Positions 1 through 8,591 of a stretch of DNA of 64,000 bases are shown here, one piece after another (position 1 is the first letter of the stretch; the number at the start of each line of letters is the position of its first letter). A model generated the notes under the pieces. The model saw only the letters and a program-made list of their open reading frames with translations. It made no database searches and was not told where the DNA came from. Both the position numbers and the translations under genes were made by a program. Source of the DNA: Rhodococcus ruber NBRC 15591. GTDB lineage: Bacteria > Actinomycetota > Actinomycetes > Mycobacteriales > Mycobacteriaceae. The DNA lies in NCBI RefSeq assembly GCF_001894945.1, contig NZ_BCXE01000008.1, positions 1 to 64,000 on the forward strand. The letters are read 5' to 3'.

Positions 1-17
1 ACGGGGTGGGGGAACGT

Positions 18-1484
18 TCAGGTCGCGGCGGCGGCGATGCCGGCGCGGCGGCCGAAGAAGCTGCTGTCCCCGAGCGACGTACCGCTCGCGTAGCCGCCTG
101 CGCACACGCCGGAGGTGCAGCGGCCCGCGGCGTACAGGCCCGGGATCGGCTCGCCGGAGACGTGCAGGACCTCCGAGTTCACGGTGGTGTGCAGGCCGCC
201 GAGGGTGAAGCCCGCGGTGCAGTTGCGCAGGTCCAGCGCTGCGACGGGGGTCCCGATCGGTCTGACCCACTCGGGCTTCTTCCCGAGGACGGGGTCGGTG
301 CCGGCCGCGGCGTGCCGGTTGTACACCTCGACGGTGGCCTGCAGAGTGCCCTCCGGCAGGCCCATGTCGGATTCGAGTTCGGCGACCGTCTCCGCCGCCC
401 ATTTCGGCGGGAACCGGAAGTACGGAGTGGAACTGGTGGTGGCACAGCCTTCTTCGTAGGAAGCCTCGTCGATGACGAGGTACGCCTGGTTGTCGTTGCG
501 CAGAAGGGTGAGCTGTCCGACGCGTCCGGGGTAGGTGTCCTCGGGGACGTACCGCTGGCCGCGGGCGTTGACGAGAATGCCGCGTGCCATCAGTTGCGGA
601 TCGGCGAAGAACGCCACCTCGGTGGCGCCCATGTGCGCGAGGTCGGCGCCGAGGGCCTGAGCCATCCGGATGGAGCAGCCGTCGTGCTCCTCGATCGCGG
701 CGGCCGGCCGGCCGATGAGCTGCGGGGCGAACGCGGTGACCATGGCGTCGTTGTACGCGAAGCTACCGGTGGTGAGCACGACGCCGCGACGTGCCCGCAC
801 GAAGACCTCGTCGCCGAACTTCTTCGCGGCGATCCCGACGACCCGATCCGCGTCGTCGACGATCAACCGCTGCACCCGGATGTCGAACACCGGTGTCACC
901 CCGAGGGATTCGGCCGTCTCGGCCAGCGGCTTCATCAGCATGTACCCGCCGCCCTGCTCGCCGGTGCGCTTGTTGCTCATCTGCGGCACGTGGCCGCGCG
1001 GAGCGGGCGTGGCGATCTCGTTGAAGGGTGCGGAGTTCTCGCCGCCCGAGTACATCAGGCCCTCGTCGCCGGGGATCTCCCAGCCGGGCTCGCCCCAGAA
1101 CGCCGATCTGAACACCACTCCGTTCTCGGTGAGCCACCGGTAGTGCTCGACGCTGCCGTCGCAGTAGTCCGCGATCTTGGCCTCGTCGGCGCCGGGGCCG
1201 AGGGCGGCGAGCATGAACGTCTTCATGTTCTCGGGGGTGTCCTCGAATCCGAGTTCGCGCTGGAGCGGTGTGCCGCCGCCCAGGTAGACGATGCCGCCGG
1301 ACAGGGCCGCGGCACCGCCCCAGCCGCCGGTGCGTTCGAGGATCAGCACGTCGGCGCCGGCGCGGGCGGCCTCGATGGCGGCCGAGACCCCGGCGATGCC
1401 GTAGCCGGCGACGACGACGTCGGCCTCGTGGTCCCAGGCAGTGATCTCGGCGGCGCGCAGTGGGCGGAAGGCGGCAGTGGTCAT
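18..1484 (-). CDS. FAD-dependent oxidoreductase of the fumarate reductase / 3-ketosteroid dehydrogenase superfamily
   Basis: The 488-residue protein opens with a Rossmann FAD-binding motif (GYGIAG at residues 27-32, acidic strand end at E50) and closes with the superfamily's FAD-contacting segment (GLYAAGRCTSGVCAGGYASG, about 448-467). That layout fits flavoproteins that oxidise or reduce C-C bonds, such as KstD and fumarate reductase. It is shorter than classical KstD (about 560 aa), so the substrate is uncertain. An AAGGAA ribosome site precedes the ATG. It lies 28 bp downstream of an LLM oxidoreductase on the same strand, probably in one operon controlled by the KstR-type boxes at 2400-2435. 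A steroid or related polycyclic substrate is inferred from that control, not shown. Confidence 0.85.
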   Translation of the reverse strand: MTTAAFRPLRAAEITAWDHEADVVVAGYGIAGVSAAIEAARAGADVLILERTGGWGGAAALSGGIVYLGGGTPLQRELGFEDTPENMKTFMLAALGPGADEAKIADYCDGSVEHYRWLTENGVVFRSAFWGEPGWEIPGDEGLMYSGGENSAPFNEIATPAPRGHVPQMSNKRTGEQGGGYMLMKPLAETAESLGVTPVFDIRVQRLIVDDADRVVGIAAKKFGDEVFVRARRGVVLTTGSFAYNDAMVTAFAPQLIGRPAAAIEEHDGCSIRMAQALGADLAHMGATEVAFFADPQLMARGILVNARGQRYVPEDTYPGRVGQLTLLRNDNQAYLVIDEASYEEGCATTSSTPYFRFPPKWAAETVAELESDMGLPEGTLQATVEVYNRHAAAGTDPVLGKKPEWVRPIGTPVAALDLRNCTAGFTLGGLHTTVNSEVLHVSGEPIPGLYAAGRCTSGVCAGGYASGTSLGDSSFFGRRAGIAAAAT

Positions 1485-1512
1485 GGAGGTGTTCCTTCTC
1501 TGTCGTGGACCG

Positions 1513-2364
1513 TCAGCGGGTCGAGTCCAGCGTGGCGGCGAGCTTGTCGAGGTAGGCGAGGATCTCGTCCTCGGGGCGGTCGGGCAGGCCGAACATCACT
1601 TCGGTCACGCCGAGGTCGCGCCACCGCTGGAGCCGGGCGGGGTCGGGCCGGCCGGCGAGGACCACGATCTCCGGGGCGCCGTCGCGGCCGGCTTCGGTCC
1701 AGGTGGTCCGCAGCCGTTCGACGCGGTCGTCGATGTCGCGTTCGATCGGGGTGGTGATCCAGCCGTCGGCGGAGCGGGCGATCCACGCGAAGGTGCGGTC
1801 GGTGCCGCCCGCGCCGATGAGCACCGGCGGGCGGGGCTGCTGGATCGGCTTGGGCCAGGCCCAGCTCGGGCCGAACGAGACGAACTGCCCGGCGTAGGCC
1901 GCCTCGTCCTCTTTCCACAGGGCCTGCATCGCCTCGAGGTACTCGCGCAGCGCGGTGCGCCGTCTTCCGGGCGGTACGCCGTGGTCGGCGAGTTCCTCGG
2001 CGTTCCAGCCGAATCCGGCGCCGAGGACGACCCGCCCGCCGGAGAGGTGATCGAGGGTCGCGACGGTCTTGGCCAGCGTGATGGGGTCGTGCTCGAGGGG
2101 CAGGGCGACCGAGGTGCCGAGCCGGATGGTCGAGGTGACGGCCGCGGCGAGCCCGAGCGCGACCCACGGATCCAGGGTCCGGCGGTACCGGTCGTCGGGC
2201 AGCGTCTCGTTGCCGGTGCCGGGATGTGCGGATTCGCGGCGCACGGGGATGTGGGTGTGCTCGGGGACGTAGAACGCGTCGAAGCCGCGTTCCTCGGCTG
2301 CCCGGGCGGCCCGCTCCGGCCGGATGCCGCGATCGCTGGTGAACAGGGTGATGCCGTGACGCAC
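1513..2364 (-). CDS. LLM-class (F420/flavin-dependent) oxidoreductase
   Basis: A protein of about 283 aa with the luciferase-like TIM-barrel layout: an N-terminal RHGITLF strand, SGGRVVLGAGFGWNAEE in the middle, and a PPVLIGAGG strand. These fit the F420-dependent LLM subgroup common in actinobacteria. I place the start at a GTG (2362-2364) because GGAGG lies 8 nt upstream of it. An upstream in-frame start would add 28 residues that look like untranslated promoter sequence, including the operator boxes. It is the first gene of a likely two-gene operon with the downstream flavoprotein and is divergent from the KstR-like regulator. The substrate is unknown. Confidence 0.85.
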   Translation of the reverse strand: MRHGITLFTSDRGIRPERAARAAEERGFDAFYVPEHTHIPVRRESAHPGTGNETLPDDRYRRTLDPWVALGLAAAVTSTIRLGTSVALPLEHDPITLAKTVATLDHLSGGRVVLGAGFGWNAEELADHGVPPGRRRTALREYLEAMQALWKEDEAAYAGQFVSFGPSWAWPKPIQQPRPPVLIGAGGTDRTFAWIARSADGWITTPIERDIDDRVERLRTTWTEAGRDGAPEIVVLAGRPDPARLQRWRDLGVTEVMFGLPDRPEDEILAYLDKLAATLDSTR

Positions 2365-2399
2365 GGACGCTGCCTCCCTACTGGTCGAGTCCAGGCAAC

Positions 2400-2413
2400 T
2401 GTAACGCGTTCTA
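2400..2413. promoter_or_regulatory. KstR-type operator box 1
   Basis: TGTAACGCGTTCTA matches TnnAACnnGTTnnA, the consensus I recall for the steroid-catabolism repressor KstR, at every fixed position. It lies between the LLM gene and the KstR-like gene, 36 bp upstream of the LLM start codon, where a repressor could block the leftward promoter. Confidence 0.8.
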
Positions 2414-2421
2414 GTGTGCGG

Positions 2422-2435
2422 TGGAACTCGTTCCA
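2422..2435. promoter_or_regulatory. KstR-type operator box 2
   Basis: TGGAACTCGTTCCA is a perfect 14-bp palindrome that also fits TnnAACnnGTTnnA. Its centre is 22 bp (about two helical turns) from that of box 1, so two dimers could bind the same face of the DNA. It lies about 90 bp upstream of the TetR-family start, consistent with autoregulation of the divergent promoter. Confidence 0.8.
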
Positions 2436-2525
2436 GACAGCTGTCCATTCATTCCGCACGGGTCCGGGCGCCCCGGGACGGGGAGCGCACTACGCTGGCG
2501 GACAGACGTACGAAAGGTGAGGACG

Positions 2526-3173
2526 ATGGCGGAGGCGAGCGCAGCATCGCGATCGAAGGTGCGGCCCGCGTCGTTTCTGGGCGCGGACCTGAAGCCGGCC
2601 CAGCGCGCCCGCTACCTGAGGATCATCGAGACCGCGAAGGAGCTGGCCTCGGAAGGCGGCTACGACGCGGTCCAGATGCGCGCCGTCGCCGAGCGCTCGG
2701 GCGTGGCCCTGGGCACCGTGTACCGCTACTTCCCGTCCAAGAACCACCTGCTGGTGGTAGCGATGGTGCTGCTGTTCGAAGACCTGAGCAACCGGTTCGG
2801 CGAGACCGAGATCCCCGGTGACTCGGCGCACGAGCGGATCATGTCGGTGCTGCACGGCTACATCGGCCGGCTCGAGAGCGACCACAACCTCTACGACGCG
2901 CTCGTGCGTGCGGCGATGTTCGCGGACGCGTCGTCCTCGGCCGAACTCGACCGGCTCGGAGCGATCATGACCGGGATGTACGCCCGCGCGGCGGGCGTCG
3001 AGGTGGTGAGCGAGCAGCTGCTCAACGCGGTGCACGTGATCGCCGACGTGTGGATGTCGAACCTGGTGAGCTGGGCGGCCGGCCGGGCCACCGCGGACCA
3101 GGTGATGGCGCACATGGACAGTGTGGTCCGGCTCGTGTTCGACCGGCTGGAGAAGCTCCAGGCGATCGGCTGA
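2526..3173 (+). CDS. TetR-family regulator, KstR-like
   Basis: A regulator of about 215 residues. The DNA-binding region (about 35-75) contains GGYDAVQMRAVAERSG and GTVYRYFPSKNHLL, which from memory is close to mycobacterial KstR. The C-terminal ligand domain keeps FADAS and VIADVWMSNL, also KstR-like. The chosen ATG has GAAAGGTGAGG just upstream; an in-frame upstream extension would run through the operator region. Two boxes matching the KstR consensus lie in the divergent promoter. KstR responds to steroid CoA thioesters; whether this is KstR itself or a paralogue with its own inducer cannot be decided here. Confidence 0.88.
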   Translation: MAEASAASRSKVRPASFLGADLKPAQRARYLRIIETAKELASEGGYDAVQMRAVAERSGVALGTVYRYFPSKNHLLVVAMVLLFEDLSNRFGETEIPGDSAHERIMSVLHGYIGRLESDHNLYDALVRAAMFADASSSAELDRLGAIMTGMYARAAGVEVVSEQLLNAVHVIADVWMSNLVSWAAGRATADQVMAHMDSVVRLVFDRLEKLQAIG

Positions 3174-3222
3174 CGCGATCGTCCGCGTCCGGAGCGTGCA
3201 CGCACGCCCCGGACGCGGCGGA

Positions 3223-4047
3223 TCAGGCCGGGACCTCGACGATGCCCACGGTCGGGAGGAAGAAGCACGACGTCTCGCCGTTCTGCACCGTGCCGAACAC
3301 GGCGGCGAGGACGGTCCCCGAGCCGGTGGCGACCGGGGCTGCGCGGACTCCGCCGAGCGGGACCGCACCGGCGAAGAAGTTCTGCACCGCGGTGGCGACG
3401 AGCGGCTTGGCGAACTCGGGCACGCCCCCGGGGACGGCGAGCGCCGCGGCCTCGGCGATGGTGCCCATGGGCACGAACCCGCCCTGGAAGGTGTTGACGT
3501 TGAACCACGCGACCTGCATCCCGGTGGTGTTCGCGCCGTCCTTCTCCACGCCCATCGGCACGAAGGCGAACAGGGTCTCCCCGGGATCGACGGCGTTGAC
3601 GGGCCCGACCATCGGGATGTTCAGGTTCGGCCACGGGCCGGGGGCAGCCCCGGCGACGGCGGGGGCGATGCCGAGCGGCAGGCTGCCGCCCTCGGTGCAG
3701 AAGGGCGCGCCGGTGGGGTAGAGGAACGGTTCGATGCCGAGGCCGCGCAGGAACTCCACGGCGTCCTCGTAGGCGGAGAGCGGCGAGTCCTCGGCGACGT
3801 CGGTGGCGCCCCCGCGCGCGGAGCCGATGGCCTCGGCGGCGGCGACCGCGAGGGCATCGGCGCCCGGCTGGGCCCGGAGCGTCTCGAGGGCGCCGACGAG
3901 CGGATCGGGTGCCGGCGCGGCAGCGACGACGGGGTCCGCGGGGGGTTCGGCGGCTGCGACGGCGGGCAGCGCCAGGGCAGCGGCCACGGTGAGGGAGGCT
4001 GCGGCGGTGAGCCGGCGCAGCCCGCGCCGGGTGGTCCTGGTGGTCAT
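3223..4047 (-). CDS. Secreted protein of unknown function with Sec signal peptide
   Basis: About 274 residues. The N terminus is a classic signal peptide: basic MTTRTTRRGLRR, a hydrophobic Ala/Leu core, and a likely cleavage at AVAAA-EPP around residue 31. The mature part is Ala/Pro/Gly-rich with two widely spaced cysteines (in PFCTEGG and ETSCFF) that could form a disulphide. No enzymatic motif is recognised. The start was chosen for its AGGAG site 6-7 nt upstream; a longer in-frame start would put arginine-rich non-signal sequence in front. The promoter region holds two strong inverted repeats (4085-4116 and 4124-4150). The family is unknown to me. Confidence 0.75.
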   Translation of the reverse strand: MTTRTTRRGLRRLTAAASLTVAAALALPAVAAAEPPADPVVAAAPAPDPLVGALETLRAQPGADALAVAAAEAIGSARGGATDVAEDSPLSAYEDAVEFLRGLGIEPFLYPTGAPFCTEGGSLPLGIAPAVAGAAPGPWPNLNIPMVGPVNAVDPGETLFAFVPMGVEKDGANTTGMQVAWFNVNTFQGGFVPMGTIAEAAALAVPGGVPEFAKPLVATAVQNFFAGAVPLGGVRAAPVATGSGTVLAAVFGTVQNGETSCFFLPTVGIVEVPA

Positions 4048-4084
4048 GCTTCGCTCCTGTACGTGGTCGGAACCGGAACACCGT

Positions 4085-4116
4085 CCGCCCCGGAGTCCTG
4101 CACGGCTCCGGGGCGG
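4085..4116. other. Inverted repeat, 11-bp perfect stem
   Basis: CCGCCCCGGAG (4085-4095) pairs perfectly with CTCCGGGGCGG (4106-4116) across a 10-nt loop. It lies about 40 bp upstream of the secreted-protein start and 143 bp downstream of the metS stop. It could be a second terminator for metPS or an mRNA leader structure for the secreted protein; the sequence does not decide. Confidence 0.6.
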
Positions 4117-4123
4117 AGACCTG

Positions 4124-4150
4124 CGAGTCACGTGTTACGTGTGTGACTCG
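4124..4150. promoter_or_regulatory. Inverted repeat, possible operator upstream of the secreted-protein gene
   Basis: CGAGTCAC (4124-4131) and GTGACTCG (4143-4150) are perfect inverted arms around 11 nt that contain a smaller ACGT-gtt-ACGT repeat. The nested symmetry and position 77-103 bp upstream of the leftward start codon suit a dimeric repressor site. The regulator is unknown. Confidence 0.4.
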
Positions 4151-4235
4151 TGGTGTTGGTGGGATCAAGCAGAACACAGCGAGAACAGACCGGCCAGTCC
4201 GGCGCGGCGTGGTGTTATGCAAACGAAACGAGTCG

Positions 4236-4256
4236 TGTCCGGTTCGAGACCGGACA
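4236..4256 (-). terminator. Probable intrinsic terminator of metP-metS
   Basis: An 8-bp perfect stem (TGTCCGGT / ACCGGACA, 5-nt loop) starts 2 bp after the metS stop. On the minus strand it is followed by a T-rich stretch (CGTTTCGTTT). A shorter outer pair (ACGAGT / ACTCGT) can extend it through an internal loop. Confidence 0.6.
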
Positions 4257-4258
4257 TT

Positions 4259-4396
4259 TCACTCGTGAGGGCGTTCGGCCGACTCCAGGCCCGAGGTGTC
4301 GTCCGGATTCCGGCGTAGATGCATCAGGCTGGCGGCGAGACCGCCCCACACCAATCCCAGTGCGACGACCATCATCGCGATCGCAGATCCGCTCAC
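4259..4396 (-). CDS. metS: MetS-like small subunit of NSS-family amino-acid importer
   Basis: A 45-residue protein: one transmembrane helix (AIAMMVVALGLVWGGLAASL, about 5-24), then a basic LRRNP turn and an acidic tail. This is the pattern of the small MetS subunits that accompany MetP transporters (methionine/alanine import) in actinobacteria. It begins at a GTG that overlaps the metP stop (GTGA), so the two are translationally coupled. In Corynebacterium glutamicum MetS is required for MetP transport; the same need is inferred here. It is easily missed because of its size and GTG start. Confidence 0.88.
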   Translation of the reverse strand: MSGSAIAMMVVALGLVWGGLAASLMHLRRNPDDTSGLESAERPHE

Positions 4397-5934
4397 AGTC
4401 TCTCTCCCGCTTCCGTCGATTCGGTGTGCGCCAACTCGGCGTCCGTCAACCCCCACGGGGCGAACGACAGCGCCACCGCGATCACGATCACCGCCACCTG
4501 CACACCCCATCCGAAGGTGGCGACGAGCGCGTCGGGCAGGTCGCCGTAACCCTCGTCGATCCGGTCCACGATCTCGCTGATCAGCATGTACCCGAGCACG
4601 ACCGGGGTGAGGACGCCGGCGAAGATCCGCCAGAGGAGGCCGACCTTGAACGACGACACCGAGTTCAGGTGATCCTGCAGCTCGGGCAGCCGGCGCAGGC
4701 CCCATGCGAGCACGACGAGCGTGGCGAGAGCGACCCCGACGATGCCGAACTGGTTGGCGAAGCGGTCGACGACGTCGAGGGTGTTCAGACCGGTGGTGGT
4801 CGGGAACAGCAGAACGGACGTGATCGTCGCGACGCTGCCGACGAGCAGGACCGCCGGCACGCGGGTGAGGCCGGTCTTGTCCTCGACCGCCGACACGCAC
4901 ACCTGGATGATGCTGATCAGCGACGTGAAACCCGCGAAGACGAGCGAGCCGAAGAACAGCAGGCCGAACAATGCACCGCCGGGCATCTGCGAAACGATCG
5001 TCGGGAACGCGATGAACGCAAGGCCGATCCCGCCGCTCACCACCTCGTCCACACCCACGCCCTGCGCCTGCGCCATGAAGCCCAGCGCCGAGAACACCCC
5101 GATGCCGGCGAGGATCTCGAAGCTCGAGTTGGAGAAGCCGACGACGAGACCGGAGCCCGTGAGGTTGGTCCGGTGCTTGAGGTACGACGAGTAGGTGACC
5201 ATGATGCCGAAGGCGACGGACAGCGAGAAGAAGATCTGGCCGTAGGCGGCGATCCACACGCCGGTGTCCGTGAGCGCCGACCAGTTGGGCCGGAAGAACG
5301 CGTCGAGACCGGTCGCGGCGCCGTCGAGGGTCAGCGCCCGCACCACCATGCCGGCGAACAACAGCAGCAGCAGCGGCACGAAGAACCGGTTCGCGGCCCC
5401 GATGCCGCGCTGCACCCCCAGCGCCAGGATGACGAGCACCACGACCCAGATCCCGAGCAGCGGCCACGCCACACCCGGCACGAAGTCGAGGCCGAACGTG
5501 GCGTCGGCATCCATCTGCAGGAAGTCCTGCAGGAAGAAGGCTTCCGCGTCGTCACCCCACGCCCGGGTCGCCGAGAAGAACGTGTAGCGCAGCGCCCACG
5601 CGATGATCACCGCGTAGTAGACGCCGATGACGAAGCAGATGCCCACCTGCCACCAGCCGAGGCTCTCGGTCGCGCGCTTGAGGCGGTGGAACGCCAGCGG
5701 CGGCGACCCGCGGAACTTGTGCCCGATCGCGTAGTCGACGAACAGCAAGGGAATGCCCGCGGTCAGCAGGGCCACCAGATACGGCACGATGAATGCGCCG
5801 CCGCCGTTCTCGTACGCGATGTACGGGAAGCGCCAGATGTTGCCCAGTCCGACCGCCGAGCCGATGGCGGCGAGAATGAACACCGACCGGCCGGACCAGA
5901 CCTCTCTCGTGCGCACCGCTGCGTCCTCAGTCAC
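4393..5934 (-). CDS. metP: Sodium-dependent NSS-family transporter (MetP-type methionine/alanine importer)
   Basis: About 513 residues with 11-12 hydrophobic helices. The N terminus carries the hallmark NSS motif GSAVGLGNIWRFPYIAYENGGG in helix 1, where Na+ and substrate bind. I place the start at a GTG (5932-5934) with AGGAAAGG upstream; an earlier in-frame start adds 27 residues unlike NSS proteins. The overlapping MetS subunit downstream indicates the MetP subgroup, which imports methionine and possibly alanine, rather than a tryptophan- or tyrosine-type NSS. The exact substrate is inferred from MetS, not from a binding-site residue. Confidence 0.9.
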   Translation of the reverse strand: MTEDAAVRTREVWSGRSVFILAAIGSAVGLGNIWRFPYIAYENGGGAFIVPYLVALLTAGIPLLFVDYAIGHKFRGSPPLAFHRLKRATESLGWWQVGICFVIGVYYAVIIAWALRYTFFSATRAWGDDAEAFFLQDFLQMDADATFGLDFVPGVAWPLLGIWVVVLVILALGVQRGIGAANRFFVPLLLLLFAGMVVRALTLDGAATGLDAFFRPNWSALTDTGVWIAAYGQIFFSLSVAFGIMVTYSSYLKHRTNLTGSGLVVGFSNSSFEILAGIGVFSALGFMAQAQGVGVDEVVSGGIGLAFIAFPTIVSQMPGGALFGLLFFGSLVFAGFTSLISIIQVCVSAVEDKTGLTRVPAVLLVGSVATITSVLLFPTTTGLNTLDVVDRFANQFGIVGVALATLVVLAWGLRRLPELQDHLNSVSSFKVGLLWRIFAGVLTPVVLGYMLISEIVDRIDEGYGDLPDALVATFGWGVQVAVIVIAVALSFAPWGLTDAELAHTESTEAGERL

Positions 5935-6033
5935 TGACGTACCTTTCCTCGGTTTCAGACTGTCGACGCTAGCGCCCGCGGGCCTGCTCCGTGGGTGATC
6001 CGGGCGGACGGGCACGGCGTGTCGGAGCGGGGC

Positions 6034-7163
<1,130 letters not shown>

Positions 7164-7167
<4 letters not shown>

Positions 7168-8591
7168 GCGGGCCAATTCGCGAGCGTCTTCCGGTACAGG
7201 CCCTCCACCTCCGCGACCCGCGCGCCGAGCTCGTCGAGCGTCCAGTCGCTCACGTCGATGGGGTCGAGAACCACCACGTCGACGGTTCCCGGCCGCAGTA
7301 CCGTGGAGTGCTTCCACAGCACCTCCCCGGCGTTGCGGATCACCACCGGCACGATCGGGACGCCCGCCTGCATGGCGATGTGGAACGCGCCCTTCTTGAA
7401 CCGGCCGATCTCCGGGGTCAGGGAGCGGGTGCCCTCCGGCGCGATGATCACCGAGGTGCCCTCGCGCAGTGTGTCGACTACGGGACCGAGTGCCGCCTTC
7501 GCCTGCTCGGTGTTGGCCCGGTCCACGAACGCGGCCCCGACGAAGCGGAGCACCAGCCCGAACAGCGGGTCGCTCGCCATCTCCTTCTTCGTGACCCCGG
7601 TGAAGCTGTGCCGCAGCACCCGCGCCATGATCACCGGATCGAGCTGGCTCTGGTGGTTGAAGATGAAGACCGCGGGACGCTGTGACCAGGCGTTGGCCTC
7701 GTTCCGGATGTCGACATCGATGCCGGCGAGGGCCAGCGGGACCTCGCCCGCCAGGGTGGCGATCGAGTCCAGCGCCACCTTCTTGTTGCGGTTGAGCAGG
7801 CCGAGACCGACACCGGTCCACACCGAGCCGAACAGGCCGCCGTACGCGGCGAGGGTGCGGACCACCTCTTTGGTGCCCGGCGTTCCGCGCGGCCTGAATC
7901 GCAGGATCGGCCAGCCTTGCGCGGCGGCGGTGCGCTCGAGGTTCCGGTCCGGGTTGGTCGGCGTCGGATTGCCCATCGTGGCGAGGAAGTCGGCGTCCTC
8001 GCCCCCGTTGGAATACGTGTAGCTCTGCTCGCGATCGATGCTGTTCGCCTCCGCGAAGGCCAGCACGGCCTGTGCTTTTCCGCTGCGCCACAACGACTTT
8101 CCGTCCACCCGGCCCGTGAGCACCCCGTCGCGCACCTCGAGCGGGCTGAACAGGACGTGCTCGACGCCGAGCGCATCCGCCGTTGCCTGGATCTGGTAGC
8201 GCGACGCCGAGGACGCGATCACCACGGTGTGCCCCGCCGCCTGGTGCGCCCGGATGAGCTGCCACGCCTCGGGATAGATGTGGCCGGCGATCGTGGACGC
8301 GAACAACCGGCGCCCGATCTCGTACAGTTCCTCCTCGGTGTGCCCGCCCCACGCCTTGAACGCCACCGCGACGAACCGTTCGAAGTCCGCCTCGGTGTCG
8401 TGGCCGCGCAAACCGTTGAGCATGGTGGCGGCGAGTTCGGCGGCGCCGACCTTCCCGGCGAGCAACCGGTCGCGGAAGAAGTGCAGGCCGGAGAAGCCGT
8501 GGACGATCGTGCCGTCGAAATCGAAGAACGCCGCGATCTCCGGACCCTTCGGCCCGGTTCGCACCCGCTCGAGCGCTTCCTCGAGGATCAC
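7164..8591 (-). CDS. plsC: Bifunctional HAD-family hydrolase / 1-acyl-glycerol-3-phosphate acyltransferase
   Basis: A 475-residue two-domain protein. Residues about 15-215 are a HAD-IB phosphatase-like domain with the nucleophile motif DFDGT (24-28). Residues about 265-475 are a PlsC acyltransferase with the catalytic HX4D in NHQSQLD (H313, D318) and the phosphate-binding EGTRS (386-390). This resembles mycobacterial Rv2483c. It should convert lysophosphatidate to phosphatidate at the inner membrane; the substrate of the HAD half is unknown. It starts at a GTG overlapping the plsB2 stop (GTGA), and its own stop overlaps the UPF0104 start, giving a fully coupled operon. Confidence 0.92.

Noticed and set aside
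4228-4266. A tRNA-like T-arm (stem with a TTCGAGA loop) after metS
   Set aside because: The loop resembles a T-loop, but there is no acceptor stem, D-arm or anticodon arm around it. It is better explained as the metPS terminator.
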